Assembly: GCF_013407145.1 (NCBI RefSeq)
Contig: NZ_CP026993.1
Coordinates: 1,448,590 to 1,512,589, forward strand
Reading direction: 5' to 3'
Length of the DNA stretch: 64,000 nt
Source of the DNA: Nitrosopumilus cobalaminigenes
Lineage (GTDB): Archaea > Thermoproteota > Nitrososphaeria > Nitrososphaerales > Nitrosopumilaceae
The notes under the pieces were generated by a model. That model saw only the letters and a program-made list of their open reading frames with translations. It did not search any database and had not been told where the DNA came from. Positions within the stretch are counted from its first letter, which is position 1; every line of letters starts with the position of its first letter. A program made the position numbers and the translations under genes. Of the stretch, positions 36,855 to 44,663 are shown one piece after another.

Positions 36855-37619
36855 ATGCCATTAATTCCAAAATCTCATCCAAGAGTAAAATCATTATTAA
36901 TTCGTGAAAAATTAGTTAATGGATTTGATAAAGGATTAGTAGCTAAAGAAGGACTTTTGGCTCAAGGCAGAGGTGAAGCTTTTGATTATCTACTGGGAGA
37001 AAAAACAAACAAATCTGCATCACATGCAATCAAGGCTGCTGCAGCACAATTGCTTGTAGCAGAAATGCCTGTAATTTCAGTCAATGGAAATATTGCGGCA
37101 CTGTGTCCAAAACAAATTGTCAAACTATCAAATCAGATTAAAGCCAATCTAGAGGTGAATCTATTCTACACTAATGAAAAAAGAAAACAGGCAATTGTTA
37201 AAATTCTCAAAAAAAACGGTGCAAATAAAATTTTAGGTACAAAAAGTACTTCATCTAAAAAACTACCAGGAATTGATTCAGCAAGACGAATTGTAGATAA
37301 AGATGGAATTTTTGTAGCAGATGTTGTAGTGGTTCCATTAGAAGATGGGGACAGAACTATGGCCCTTAGAAAAGCAGGAAAAACAGTTATCACAATTGAT
37401 CTAAATCCACTTTCAAGAACCTCACAGACTGCAAATATTACAATTGTGGATAATGTAACAAGAGCAATTGATTTGTTAATTAATGAATCAAAAAAACTTT
37501 CAAAAAAGAATCAAAAAAGTCTTTTAAAAATTATTAATGAATTTGATAATAAGAAAAATCTTAGAGAGAATGTAATTCAAATAAAAAATAATTTAACAAG
37601 GAGAGCAAAAATTGCATAA
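36855..37619 (+). CDS. 4-phosphopantoate--beta-alanine ligase (phosphopantothenate synthetase)
   Basis: This 254-residue enzyme begins IPKSHPRVKSLLIREKLV and contains GLLAQGRGEAFDYLLGE, VISVNGNIAALCP and KTVITIDLNPLSRTSQTA. These are all features of the archaeal ligase that joins 4-phosphopantoate to beta-alanine with ATP. It follows pantoate kinase in an operon that replaces bacterial PanC and CoaA. Its last 8 nt overlap the panB start. Confidence 0.92.
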   Translation: MPLIPKSHPRVKSLLIREKLVNGFDKGLVAKEGLLAQGRGEAFDYLLGEKTNKSASHAIKAAAAQLLVAEMPVISVNGNIAALCPKQIVKLSNQIKANLEVNLFYTNEKRKQAIVKILKKNGANKILGTKSTSSKKLPGIDSARRIVDKDGIFVADVVVVPLEDGDRTMALRKAGKTVITIDLNPLSRTSQTANITIVDNVTRAIDLLINESKKLSKKNQKSLLKIINEFDNKKNLRENVIQIKNNLTRRAKIA

Positions 37620-38451
37620 AACTGTTCAGGATATAATTAAAATGAAAAAAGAAAAGAAGAAAATTTCAGTTATAACAAGTTATGATTACACTTTAGCTTC
37701 ATTATGTGATAAAGCAGGTATTGATGTACTGTTAGTAGGAGATAGTGCTGGAATGGTAATGCTAGGATATGAAAATACAGTTCCTGTAACTATGGATCAA
37801 ATGTGCATGTTTACAGAAGCTGTTAGTAGAGCAAGAAAAGATTCCTTACTTGTCTCAGATTTACCTTTCATGTCATATCAAGCAAGTATTGAAGATGCCA
37901 TAAATAATTCTGGTAGATTAATCAAAGCTGGTGCAGATGCAGTAAAACTTGAGGGAGGATCAATAATGGCTGAAACAATTAGTGCTATTGTAGATATAGG
38001 AATTCCAGTTATGGGGCATATTGGATTACAGCCTCAAACTACAATGTTATCAGAAGGTTACAAAGTTCAAGGTAAAACAAAAGACTCTGCAATGAAGTTA
38101 ATTGAAGATGCAAAAGAGCTTGAAGATGCAGGAGTTTTCAGTATTGCTTTAGAAATGGTTAGTCATGAAGTCGCTCAAATAATTTCTGAAACAGTTAGTG
38201 TACCAGTTATAGGAATTGGTTCAGGAGTAAATTGTGATGGTCAGGTACTTGTCGTTCAAGATTTACTAGGTATGTATGACAAAATAAAACCAAAATTTGC
38301 AAAAAGATACATGAATTTGTCTGAAGATATTGTAAAATCACTTGAAAATTATCGAAGTGATGTAGAGTCTGGTAAATTTCCAACTAAAGAAAATTCATTT
38401 TCAATGAATGAGGAAGAACTAAAGAAATTACGTGAACAACTTGGTAGCTAA
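37612..38451 (+). CDS. panB: Ketopantoate hydroxymethyltransferase
   Basis: PanB (279 residues) adds a hydroxymethyl group to 2-oxoisovalerate. Motifs are VITSYDYTLASLCDKAGID, VGDSAGMVMLG, VMGHIGLQPQT and GIGSGVNCDGQVLV. It starts at TTG 37612, confirmed by a Shine-Dalgarno sequence AAGGAGAG at 37598-37605, 6 nt upstream. It overlaps its neighbours on both sides. The ketopantoate reductase PanE is not in the window. Confidence 0.95.
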   Translation: MHKTVQDIIKMKKEKKKISVITSYDYTLASLCDKAGIDVLLVGDSAGMVMLGYENTVPVTMDQMCMFTEAVSRARKDSLLVSDLPFMSYQASIEDAINNSGRLIKAGADAVKLEGGSIMAETISAIVDIGIPVMGHIGLQPQTTMLSEGYKVQGKTKDSAMKLIEDAKELEDAGVFSIALEMVSHEVAQIISETVSVPVIGIGSGVNCDGQVLVVQDLLGMYDKIKPKFAKRYMNLSEDIVKSLENYRSDVESGKFPTKENSFSMNEEELKKLREQLGS

Positions 38452-39691
38452 AAAGAAAATTAACAAGAAAGACCATCCATCTTTGGATATAGTTAGCTCA
38501 CATGGGGTTGAATTATCTGGGAAAAAAATTGTACTTTGTGTTGCAGGTAGTGTTGCAGCATACAAAGCAATAGAACTTGCAAGATTACTAATGAGACATG
38601 GTGCAGATGTCAAATGTGTAACAAGTAACGCAGCTACAAAATTAATTCAGCCAGAATATTTCAAATGGGCTACAGGAAATGAAGTGATCACAAAACTAAC
38701 TGGTGAATTAGAACACATTAGATTAGCAGACTATAATCAATCAGATCTAGTAATAGTGTATCCTGCAACTGCAAATACATTAGGAAAATTAGCAAATGGG
38801 ATTGATGATACACCTGTATCAACAGTATTAACAGTGGGTTTTGGTTCAAAAATTCCAATTTTGATGTGTCTTGCTATGCATGCATCAATGTATGAAAATT
38901 CAGCAGTCAAAAAAAATATTAAATTTTTAGAAAATAAAATTGAATTTCTTTCCCCTAAAATGATAGAAGGTAAGGCAAAATCACCAGAACCTGAAGATGT
39001 TTTAGAAAACGTATTAAAGAAATTTGGATTTTCATCTAAATTAAAAAATAAAAAAGTGTTAATGACTGCAGGACCTACAATAGAATACATTGATCCTGTT
39101 AGAGTGATTACAAATTTGAGTTCTGGAAAAACAGGATCACTTTTAGCATCAGAATTAATCTCTGCAGGAGCTAAAGTAACTCTAATTTATGGTCCTGCAA
39201 ATGAAGAACCACCAATGGGTGCTAAGATAATCAATGTTACAACAAACAAAGAGATGCTTGATGAAACAAAAAAAGAACTAAAGAAAAAATACGATATTGT
39301 AATTATGGCAGCAGCTGCTTCAGACTATACTCCACAAAAAACATCAAAAACGAAGATAAAAAGTGACAAAGAATCACTTGTAATTAGGCTCAAAAAAGCC
39401 CCAAAAATCATTGATCAAGTAAAAAAACTGCAAAAAGATGCCCTTCTAATTGGATTCAAAGCAGAGACGAATCTAACCAAAAATGCATTAATCAAATCTG
39501 CACAAAAAAAGATCAAAGACTCTGGTGCAGATATTATTATTGCAAATGACATTGGTAAAAAATACCAAAATAATACAGATTATAATCAAGTATTTTTTGT
39601 AGATGATAAAAAAATAACTACATCTGGTTGGAAGAAAAAAGAAAAAATTGTGAAATTTATTAGAAAAGAAATTGAAAAGAAAATAAAATGA
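38432..39691 (+). CDS. coaBC: Bifunctional phosphopantothenoylcysteine synthetase/decarboxylase
   Basis: This 419-residue protein has an N-terminal flavin decarboxylase (KKIVLCVAGSVAAYKAIELARLL, with the conserved His in LEHIRLADYNQSDLVIVYPATANTLGK). The C-terminal synthetase has MTAGPTIEYIDPVRVITNLSSGKTG and MAAAASDYTP. It starts at GTG 38432 inside the panB end (20-nt overlap). It makes 4-phosphopantetheine, leaving only CoaD and CoaE steps for coenzyme A. Confidence 0.95.
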   Translation: MNNLVAKKKINKKDHPSLDIVSSHGVELSGKKIVLCVAGSVAAYKAIELARLLMRHGADVKCVTSNAATKLIQPEYFKWATGNEVITKLTGELEHIRLADYNQSDLVIVYPATANTLGKLANGIDDTPVSTVLTVGFGSKIPILMCLAMHASMYENSAVKKNIKFLENKIEFLSPKMIEGKAKSPEPEDVLENVLKKFGFSSKLKNKKVLMTAGPTIEYIDPVRVITNLSSGKTGSLLASELISAGAKVTLIYGPANEEPPMGAKIINVTTNKEMLDETKKELKKKYDIVIMAAAASDYTPQKTSKTKIKSDKESLVIRLKKAPKIIDQVKKLQKDALLIGFKAETNLTKNALIKSAQKKIKDSGADIIIANDIGKKYQNNTDYNQVFFVDDKKITTSGWKKKEKIVKFIRKEIEKKIK

Positions 39692-39867
39692 AAAACTCTG
39701 ATATTAAAAAATTAATCTCACAATATAAAGAAACTATCATGAAACAAAGAAAGAAAAATACAGACAGTTTTAGATTATCTGAAAAACTCAAAGAGATAGA
39801 ACACAGATATTATCATGAAACAGGAAGAACATTAAAATCAGATTTGGGAGATTTTAAAGAAAATTGA
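39688..39867 (+). CDS. 59-residue charged helical protein in the coenzyme A operon
   Basis: A short ORF starts with ATGA overlapping the coaBC stop and ends with TTGA overlapping the methyltransferase start. This double coupling strongly supports translation. The protein is Lys/Glu-rich and helical (SDIKKLISQYKETIMKQRKK, EKLKEIEHRYYHET). No cysteines or membrane parts are present. Function is unknown; it may be an accessory subunit of CoaBC or the methyltransferase. Confidence 0.7.
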   Translation: MKNSDIKKLISQYKETIMKQRKKNTDSFRLSEKLKEIEHRYYHETGRTLKSDLGDFKEN

Positions 39868-40700
39868 AGCAATCTGAATATAAAAAACGAAACATGACAA
39901 TCTGGAATGAAGTTGCACCAAGATATCATAAAAGATGGGCATCTGAAGATAAAGGGCCTTTTGCAAGTACCAAAAAGTTAGTAGATTTAGTTGATATCAA
40001 AAAAGGAAACAAAATACTTGATGTTGCATGTGGGACAGGTGTTGTTACAAAAAAATTAACTCAAAAAGTTGGTAAAACTGGATATGTAATTGGTGCAGAC
40101 ACTTCAGTTTCTGCAATAAAGATTGCAAAAAAATGGAATAGTAAAACATCCAATCTACTTTTTGTAAATGCTGATGCTGAGAATTTATCATTTAAAGAAA
40201 AATTTGATATTATTACATGTCAATATGCTTTGTTTTTTTTTCCAAATGCCTCAAAGGCTCTAAAAAATATGAGAAAAAGTCTCAAAGAATCAGGCAAACT
40301 AGGCATGTCTGTACATGGTCATAGAGATAGAGTGCCATATTTTGGAAATATTTTAGATGCTGTTACTCAGTTTATTCCAGAGTATATTCCGCCAGGAACT
40401 CCAGACTTGGATAGATATGGCACAAAAAAATCATTTAGAGATGAGGTGAAAAAAGCAGGATTTTCAAACATTATAGTAAAAGATTTTACTTTCAAGTATA
40501 GTCCAGGGAATTTTGATGATTATTGGAAAAATTATCTCAGATATGTTGCAAAACCAATTAAAGAAAAATTAAACTCACTTGATAAATCAAAAAGAAAAGA
40601 ACTCAAAGAAATGATTAGAGAAAATACAAAACCACACACAAAAAGAAATGGAATTATACAATTTCCTTGGGAAGTTTTAATTTTAACAGCAAAATACTAA
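39864..40700 (+). CDS. SAM-dependent methyltransferase, class I
   Basis: This 278-residue enzyme has motif I ILDVACGTGVVTKKL near residue 50, the acidic loop VIGADTSVSAIKIAK, and FDIITCQYALFFFPN for the post-II strand. It resembles UbiE/COQ5-type enzymes, but the substrate cannot be read from sequence. It starts at TTG 39864 and is coupled to the 59-residue ORF before it, so it ends the coenzyme A operon. Confidence 0.85.
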   Translation: MKQSEYKKRNMTIWNEVAPRYHKRWASEDKGPFASTKKLVDLVDIKKGNKILDVACGTGVVTKKLTQKVGKTGYVIGADTSVSAIKIAKKWNSKTSNLLFVNADAENLSFKEKFDIITCQYALFFFPNASKALKNMRKSLKESGKLGMSVHGHRDRVPYFGNILDAVTQFIPEYIPPGTPDLDRYGTKKSFRDEVKKAGFSNIIVKDFTFKYSPGNFDDYWKNYLRYVAKPIKEKLNSLDKSKRKELKEMIRENTKPHTKRNGIIQFPWEVLILTAKY

Positions 40701-40712
40701 AAATTAAGAGAA

Positions 40713-41198
40713 ATGGCCAAAGACAAGAAAAAGAAAGAAGAAGAAAAACCAAAAAAGAATGATTTCAAGTCATTTTTGAAAAAGAGAGCCCCAATCTATC
40801 TTGCTTTGATCGCAATGTTAGTAGTATTTGTAATTCCTGAATATACCAAAGGAACACTAGAGAAGAGTTTTCCAGAATTTTCAGCTGAAGAACAACAAGT
40901 AATAGATATTTTGATGAAATATGATGGTCCAAATAATGATGGATTGACAGTCTTAGAAGCATTGGAAAATAAAATAGAAGAAGAATATCCTAATGAAAAA
41001 ATCTATGATCATAAAAAGACAGTGGTTGATTTAGTTGTGACAAATGTAGATTCTGAAGAATACAAAGTGAATTTTAATTTTAAATCACATAATGGTGAAA
41101 TGAATTATGATTGGAATGTAAATGTGATTTCTGAGGAAATTTCTTCAAACAATCCAGATGCAAAATACATAATTGATTTAGTTAACTATTACGACTGA
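40713..41198 (+). CDS. Single-pass membrane protein, unknown
   Basis: This 161-residue protein begins with a lysine-rich tail (MAKDKKKKEEEKPKKNDF), then one membrane helix (IYLALIAMLVVFVIPEY). An acidic, beta-rich domain of about 110 residues follows, probably outside. It lies 12 nt after the methyltransferase and may share its transcript. No family is recognised. Confidence 0.65.
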   Translation: MAKDKKKKEEEKPKKNDFKSFLKKRAPIYLALIAMLVVFVIPEYTKGTLEKSFPEFSAEEQQVIDILMKYDGPNNDGLTVLEALENKIEEEYPNEKIYDHKKTVVDLVVTNVDSEEYKVNFNFKSHNGEMNYDWNVNVISEEISSNNPDAKYIIDLVNYYD

Positions 41199-41240
41199 GA
41201 AATAGTTGTTTATATTAATAATTTAGACATATTTTTATTA

Positions 41241-41258
41241 TATACACATATGTGGATA
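41241..41258. promoter_or_regulatory. 18-bp near-perfect palindrome at the RHH gene start
   Basis: TATACACATATGTGGATA is palindromic with one mismatch and ends 2 nt before the ATG at 41261. A TATA-like run (about 41233-41243) precedes it. The core CACATATGTG is shared with the 20-bp palindrome at 44597. The position over the predicted transcription start is that of an autorepressor operator. Confidence 0.6.
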
Positions 41259-41260
41259 TT

Positions 41261-41410
41261 ATGAGTGTTAGAAGAAATTATGTAATAAACAAAAAACTAG
41301 ATAAAAAATTCAGAGACATAGTAAACAAAAATTATACTAAAGGAAAATACAGTGAATCTATAGAACAAGCAATACGATTATGGTTACAAGTACAGAAAAA
41401 TAGAAAATAA
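41261..41410 (+). CDS. 49-residue ribbon-helix-helix protein
   Basis: This small basic protein has the RHH plan. A short strand near the start (RRNYVINKKL) is followed by helix one (DKKFRDIVNKNY), a turn (TKGKYS) and helix two (ESIEQAIRLWLQVQ). Proteins of this size bind DNA as dimers and often autoregulate. The palindrome right at its start codon fits this. No toxin partner is clear, though the next gene could be one. Confidence 0.65.
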   Translation: MSVRRNYVINKKLDKKFRDIVNKNYTKGKYSESIEQAIRLWLQVQKNRK

Positions 41411-41453
41411 ATTCGACAGATCTATTAAGGAGTAAAATGGATGTATAGGATCC

Positions 41454-41732
41454 ATGCAGAGGGTAATTTCATTTGAAGATATAAAAAAATGGCATTATGA
41501 AGGACAACAATTAGAATTAGAATTAAATGAAAATGATTGGGAATATAGAAAGAAAATTTGTACTAAGTGTACTATTGAAGAACAAAAAAAGCTACATTGC
41601 CTTAAGGTAAATAATTTCAAAGATGGAATTCAAGAAACACATTGTGATAAACTGATTCACGCTAGAACTCAAAAAAATAAAAAAAAGATAGAAGGGTATA
41701 TTGAATCGCATCCATTAAGACAAGGAACTTAG
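41454..41732 (+). CDS. Cys-rich 92-residue protein, unknown
   Basis: This charged protein has Cys residues in CTKC (about residues 36-39), LHCLKV and THCDKL, enough for one metal site. The N-terminus is acidic and helical. The tail is basic (ARTQKNKKKIEGY), perhaps nucleic-acid binding. It follows the RHH gene by 43 nt and may be in its operon. It overlaps the convergent 322-residue gene by 4 nt. No family is recognised. Confidence 0.55.
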   Translation: MQRVISFEDIKKWHYEGQQLELELNENDWEYRKKICTKCTIEEQKKLHCLKVNNFKDGIQETHCDKLIHARTQKNKKKIEGYIESHPLRQGT

Positions 41733-42697
41733 CTTAAGAATTCTCTCAAACCTTTTCTTCTAGGAATATATTTTGTGTAAAATGTTCCTGCAAGAATATG
41801 TTCTCGTGCTCTTTTCCATTCTAAATGCAATAGTTTTGTAGATATAGTTCTGCTTTCTTCGTATGTAGAACCATTTGCATCTAATTGGAAATAATGTGTT
41901 TTTGGATTCAATGTGTGTGACTCGGCATTGGGAGTTCCCCCCCATGCAACACCCATGGATACTGTATGTGCTCCATATAGAAATGAAGTTGAAACTCTAG
42001 ATAGTTTATTTAGTCTACTAGGCCATCTAGATGTTATTCCAACAATATTACACCAAATATTTTTGCCATAAATTGTTCTAGACAATGCATTCCAATTGTT
42101 TATATTCTCAAGAGGTGATCTATAGATCACATTAACTTTGTCAAAGTTGTTAGCCATAACTTTATCAAGTTTCTTTTTAAATAATCCAATTGGTCTGATT
42201 CCTAAATCAATTGTTGGTACAATAATTGAATTTGGATTATCATTTCTTAGAGTTAGAATATCAATTTCAAACAAGTTTTCATCTTGATTACGATCTGTTT
42301 CATAATCAGAAATGAATTTTGATTTCAATTTTCTTTGTAACTCATGAATTATTGCTCTATCGTTTTGTGTTAAGATATTTTCTTGTGGATATTGAATATA
42401 CAAATCAATTAACGCCGAAGGATATTTCATTTGTAATGAATTGCCATCTTTGATTATCTTATTTTGCACAGATGTTTTTCTGATATACTCTATGTTGTTT
42501 AATCTAACAACATTTTGAATCAGTTGAGGATTTAGTGAGTTGTGTGCATTTTCAGCGTATAACAGTTCTACTCTATTTGGAACCGTCATAGGTAATTGAA
42601 TAATTTTATCCATTATCTTAACATCAATAGCATTAACACCACTAATGCCTAAACTAGGTTCTAGTTCCCTTGCAATATTTCTAACATTGATTTTCAT
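41729..42697 (-). CDS. 322-residue protein, unknown
   Basis: This soluble-looking protein has no signal peptide or membrane helix. The middle has VPTIDLGIRPIGLFKKKLD and NVIYRSPLENINNW, and the C-terminal third is rich in aromatic and basic residues (HYFQLDANGSTYEE, FYTKYIPRRKGLREFL). The shape could be an alpha/beta barrel, but this is a guess. No known catalytic motif is seen and I cannot assign a family. It lies in a run of orphan genes between two housekeeping blocks, so acquisition by transfer is possible. Confidence 0.6.
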   Translation of the reverse strand: MKINVRNIARELEPSLGISGVNAIDVKIMDKIIQLPMTVPNRVELLYAENAHNSLNPQLIQNVVRLNNIEYIRKTSVQNKIIKDGNSLQMKYPSALIDLYIQYPQENILTQNDRAIIHELQRKLKSKFISDYETDRNQDENLFEIDILTLRNDNPNSIIVPTIDLGIRPIGLFKKKLDKVMANNFDKVNVIYRSPLENINNWNALSRTIYGKNIWCNIVGITSRWPSRLNKLSRVSTSFLYGAHTVSMGVAWGGTPNAESHTLNPKTHYFQLDANGSTYEESRTISTKLLHLEWKRAREHILAGTFYTKYIPRRKGLREFLS

Positions 42698-42709
42698 GTC
42701 TTTTAGAAA

Positions 42710-42865
42710 TCAATGTTTCCACGAAATACGGCAGTGAGTACAATAATTATTGATAATTATTAACTTTGAACCACATTGAGGACAATTCGGTGCCGTCAAC
42801 TGAGCAAGTAATCCTACGATTGCTACGCCAAGTCCAAGTGCACTTAATGTTTCTGATTTACTCAT
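42710..42865 (-). CDS. 51-residue membrane-anchored zinc-ribbon protein
   Basis: A short ORF encodes a hydrophobic helix (LGLGVAIVGLLAQL) followed by a zinc ribbon with CPQCG and CTHC, ten residues apart. A strong Shine-Dalgarno sequence (GGAGGTG on the minus strand, 42871-42877) lies 5 nt before the ATG, so unlike most genes here it should have a leader. The zinc ribbon would face one side of the membrane. It lies 12 nt upstream of the 322-residue gene on the same strand and probably forms an operon with it. Confidence 0.75.
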   Translation of the reverse strand: MSKSETLSALGLGVAIVGLLAQLTAPNCPQCGSKLIIINNYCTHCRISWKH

Positions 42866-43081
42866 ATTTTCACCTCCTTGTACAATCTACCAGCAAATCT
42901 AGAGAATATTGGAACTGAAGAGTAAGCGTGTTAGGTATGCTCTCGACCATTTCAATGGGCTTCAATTGAGTATGGATTTCCTTATTCATTGATTTTACCT
43001 TATAAAGGGGTCACATTTTGTCATATTTAAGTATATTTCTTTCCGGTAAAACATTATATTTCCTACAAATAATTAATTATT
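42866..43081. other. Intergenic stretch, 216 bp
   Basis: It contains the Shine-Dalgarno site of the minus-strand zinc-ribbon gene. A TATA-like TTTATAA (minus strand, about 43001-43008) lies 140 nt from that gene's ATG. If used, it would give a leader of about 110 nt, unusual in this genome. The plus-strand side carries the promoter of the mini-ORFs that follow. No RNA gene is recognised. Confidence 0.35.
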
Positions 43082-43171
43082 ATGGCAAATAAAACAACCG
43101 ATCTAGTAAAATCTAGCAGATATCATACAACTTCTTTTGCGATAGAGAATGTGTGTTCAGATGAACAGTGA
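43082..43171 (+). CDS. 29-residue upstream ORF before winged-helix regulator
   Basis: An ATG ORF (start MANKTTDLVKSSRYH) ends with TGA at 43169-43171. It overlaps a 15-codon ORF that in turn overlaps the regulator gene. It is in the same frame as the regulator, separated by one stop. It may be a regulatory upstream ORF or a small protein; nothing in its sequence shows function. Confidence 0.35.
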   Translation: MANKTTDLVKSSRYHTTSFAIENVCSDEQ

Positions 43172-43208
43172 AGACATAATAACTGTCAAAGAAGGCGAAA
43201 TAGTATGA
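43161..43208 (+). CDS. 15-residue ORF coupled to winged-helix regulator
   Basis: The ORF MNSEDIITVKEGEIV starts inside the preceding mini-ORF. Its stop overlaps the regulator start as ATGA. Translation of this mini-ORF would deliver ribosomes to the regulator. It is too short for a domain; leader-peptide function is inference. Confidence 0.3.
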   Translation: MNSEDIITVKEGEIV

Positions 43209-43516
43209 GCACATTACTACAAAGTCCGGAAATGCTCAAGAGGATTAGCTTCGTAACTCATCCAAAAAGAATCCAAATTCTGAAAGAGATAGAAAATGCA
43301 GGTAGAGCAATGTACATTGCAGAAATTGCAAAAGCAATCAATGAAGAAACCCCACGAAATACATCATTCCACCTAATTGGATTATCAAAATTAGGCATAG
43401 TCGAATCTAAACTTCAAGAAATCCCAAATACAGAAAGAGCAGCTAAATTTTACAACATAACAGAAAAGGGTAAAGAACTATTGAAGAATATTGGAGAAAT
43501 CCAAATTAACATCTAA
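43205..43516 (+). CDS. ArsR-like winged-helix transcription regulator
   Basis: This 103-residue protein has the ArsR-like HTH plan: EMLKRISFVTHPKRIQILKEI, then AEIAKAINEETPRNTSFHLIGLSKLGIVES, and a wing ending in FYNITEKGKELL. No clear metal-binding Cys pair is visible. It is preceded by coupled mini-ORFs and followed 20 nt later by a membrane protein gene it may control. Confidence 0.8.
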   Translation: MSTLLQSPEMLKRISFVTHPKRIQILKEIENAGRAMYIAEIAKAINEETPRNTSFHLIGLSKLGIVESKLQEIPNTERAAKFYNITEKGKELLKNIGEIQINI

Positions 43517-43536
43517 CCCTTTCTTTTGTTTTTATT

Positions 43537-44136
43537 ATGACTAAACCAAGTAAAAGTACTACATACCTGTTGATCGGAATTGCAATTATCTTTGTTTTGT
43601 GGGGTTATTTTGTATTGTATGATATAGCCGATCCGTATAAAGCAAAAACAATAAAAAAAATTTCTGAACCTTATGAAGATCCTGTATATTTGATCTTTAA
43701 TTGGGAAACTGAAGATCAGATTCAAGTAGGCAAGAAAATTTATTTACAAATTGAAGCAATAGGATTACCATATAACAATACTACATTACCACCTATTGAA
43801 ATCACTATTGATGAAACATATTTGAATTATTGGAATGATGAAAACACAGAAAACCATGAGATCATGGATGATCCTAAATTTAGATTGGATAATTGGGAAA
43901 ATGACTCTCTAAGATCTAAAGTTATTCCCTTAAGATTCATTGTTCCTGCAGATATTCCAATTGAATATTGTGATTATGATTTAAGTTCAAATTGTATTAC
44001 GATTCAAAATATCATTCATCCAGCTCCGTTTGATTTAGCAGATGAGATTAAGAATTCTAGAATTTCAATTACTGCTTCTTTAGTAATTGTGGGATTGTCA
44101 AGTATTGTGGTATGGTCCAGATTTAGAAATAATTAG
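43537..44136 (+). CDS. Membrane protein with external domain, unknown
   Basis: This 199-residue protein has a membrane helix near residues 8-28 (YLLIGIAIIFVLWGYFVLY), an acidic beta-rich domain of about 130 residues with Trp/Asn-rich patches, and a second helix at the end (ITASLVIVGLSSIVVW). Both ends are basic and probably inside. It follows the winged-helix regulator by 20 nt. No family is recognised. Confidence 0.65.
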   Translation: MTKPSKSTTYLLIGIAIIFVLWGYFVLYDIADPYKAKTIKKISEPYEDPVYLIFNWETEDQIQVGKKIYLQIEAIGLPYNNTTLPPIEITIDETYLNYWNDENTENHEIMDDPKFRLDNWENDSLRSKVIPLRFIVPADIPIEYCDYDLSSNCITIQNIIHPAPFDLADEIKNSRISITASLVIVGLSSIVVWSRFRNN

Positions 44137-44172
44137 AAATTTGTGCCTAAAAAAAGAAAAAATGATAGATGA

Positions 44173-44355
44173 TTAAATTTCATCGTATCTTATTTTGATT
44201 TTTAGAGGTGTCTCTAGACCTACCGGTTTTTCTTCAGCTTTTAGGGTAAATCCAATTTCTCTTGTCTCATCAGGACCTACAGGTCTATTTTCTAAGGTAA
44301 TTCTAGTTTCAGTTAGTCTTTTTACTGGAATTTCTTTTGAATTTTTTTCTGTCAT
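44173..44355 (-). CDS. 60-residue acidic/basic mixed protein, unknown
   Basis: This short protein alternates charged and beta-prone stretches (RLTETRITLENRPVGPDE, EIGFTLKAEEKPVG, LKIKIRYDEI). The amino-acid make-up is coherent and unlike the opposite-strand reading. It could be a single small beta domain. It has an ATG start and is convergent with the membrane protein gene. No family is recognised. Confidence 0.5.
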   Translation of the reverse strand: MTEKNSKEIPVKRLTETRITLENRPVGPDETREIGFTLKAEEKPVGLETPLKIKIRYDEI

Positions 44356-44596
44356 AATACAGATTAGACTTCATTGCTTAATAGCATATTTTCTAAAATA
44401 TATTCAAATACTAGTATCAGTTTATCTGAAAATCAATTTAGAATTTAATTTCTTAATCTATGAACATGATTTTCAGGTAGTTGTCTATTGCATATGATAC
44501 AGATGTACCCCATATTCATAATTGGTTTTCATATTATTTAAGAATGAAAAGTGTCAGTATTACCAAAATATTACTAGAGTATTACTCCAGGGTACA

Positions 44597-44616
44597 ATAT
44601 ACACATATGTGTATAT
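44597..44616. promoter_or_regulatory. Perfect 20-bp palindrome, ATATACACATATGTGTATAT
   Basis: The two halves are exact inverse complements. The core CACATATGTG with flanking TATA is the same as at 41241, next to the ribbon-helix-helix gene. It is a strong operator candidate for that or a related dimeric regulator. Site use is inference. Confidence 0.65.
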
Positions 44617-44663
44617 CAAAAAATGATCCCTAAATGGAATTTAATGGTACAAATTTTAGAGAG

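Noticed and set aside
41729-42697. Assigning the 322-residue protein to a tRNA-guanine transglycosylase-like barrel
   Set aside because: Some phrases hint at an alpha/beta barrel, but no catalytic Asp or zinc motif of that family is present.
43082-43516. One gene with an in-frame TGA read as an amino acid
   Set aside because: The 29-codon ORF and the regulator share a frame, but the sequence between them is not protein-like and the regulator N-terminus is complete without it. No recoding signal is seen.
44195-44497. 100-codon plus-strand ORF opposite the 60-residue gene
   Set aside because: Its second half reads through AT-rich intergenic DNA and it resembles no protein. The minus-strand frame has better composition.
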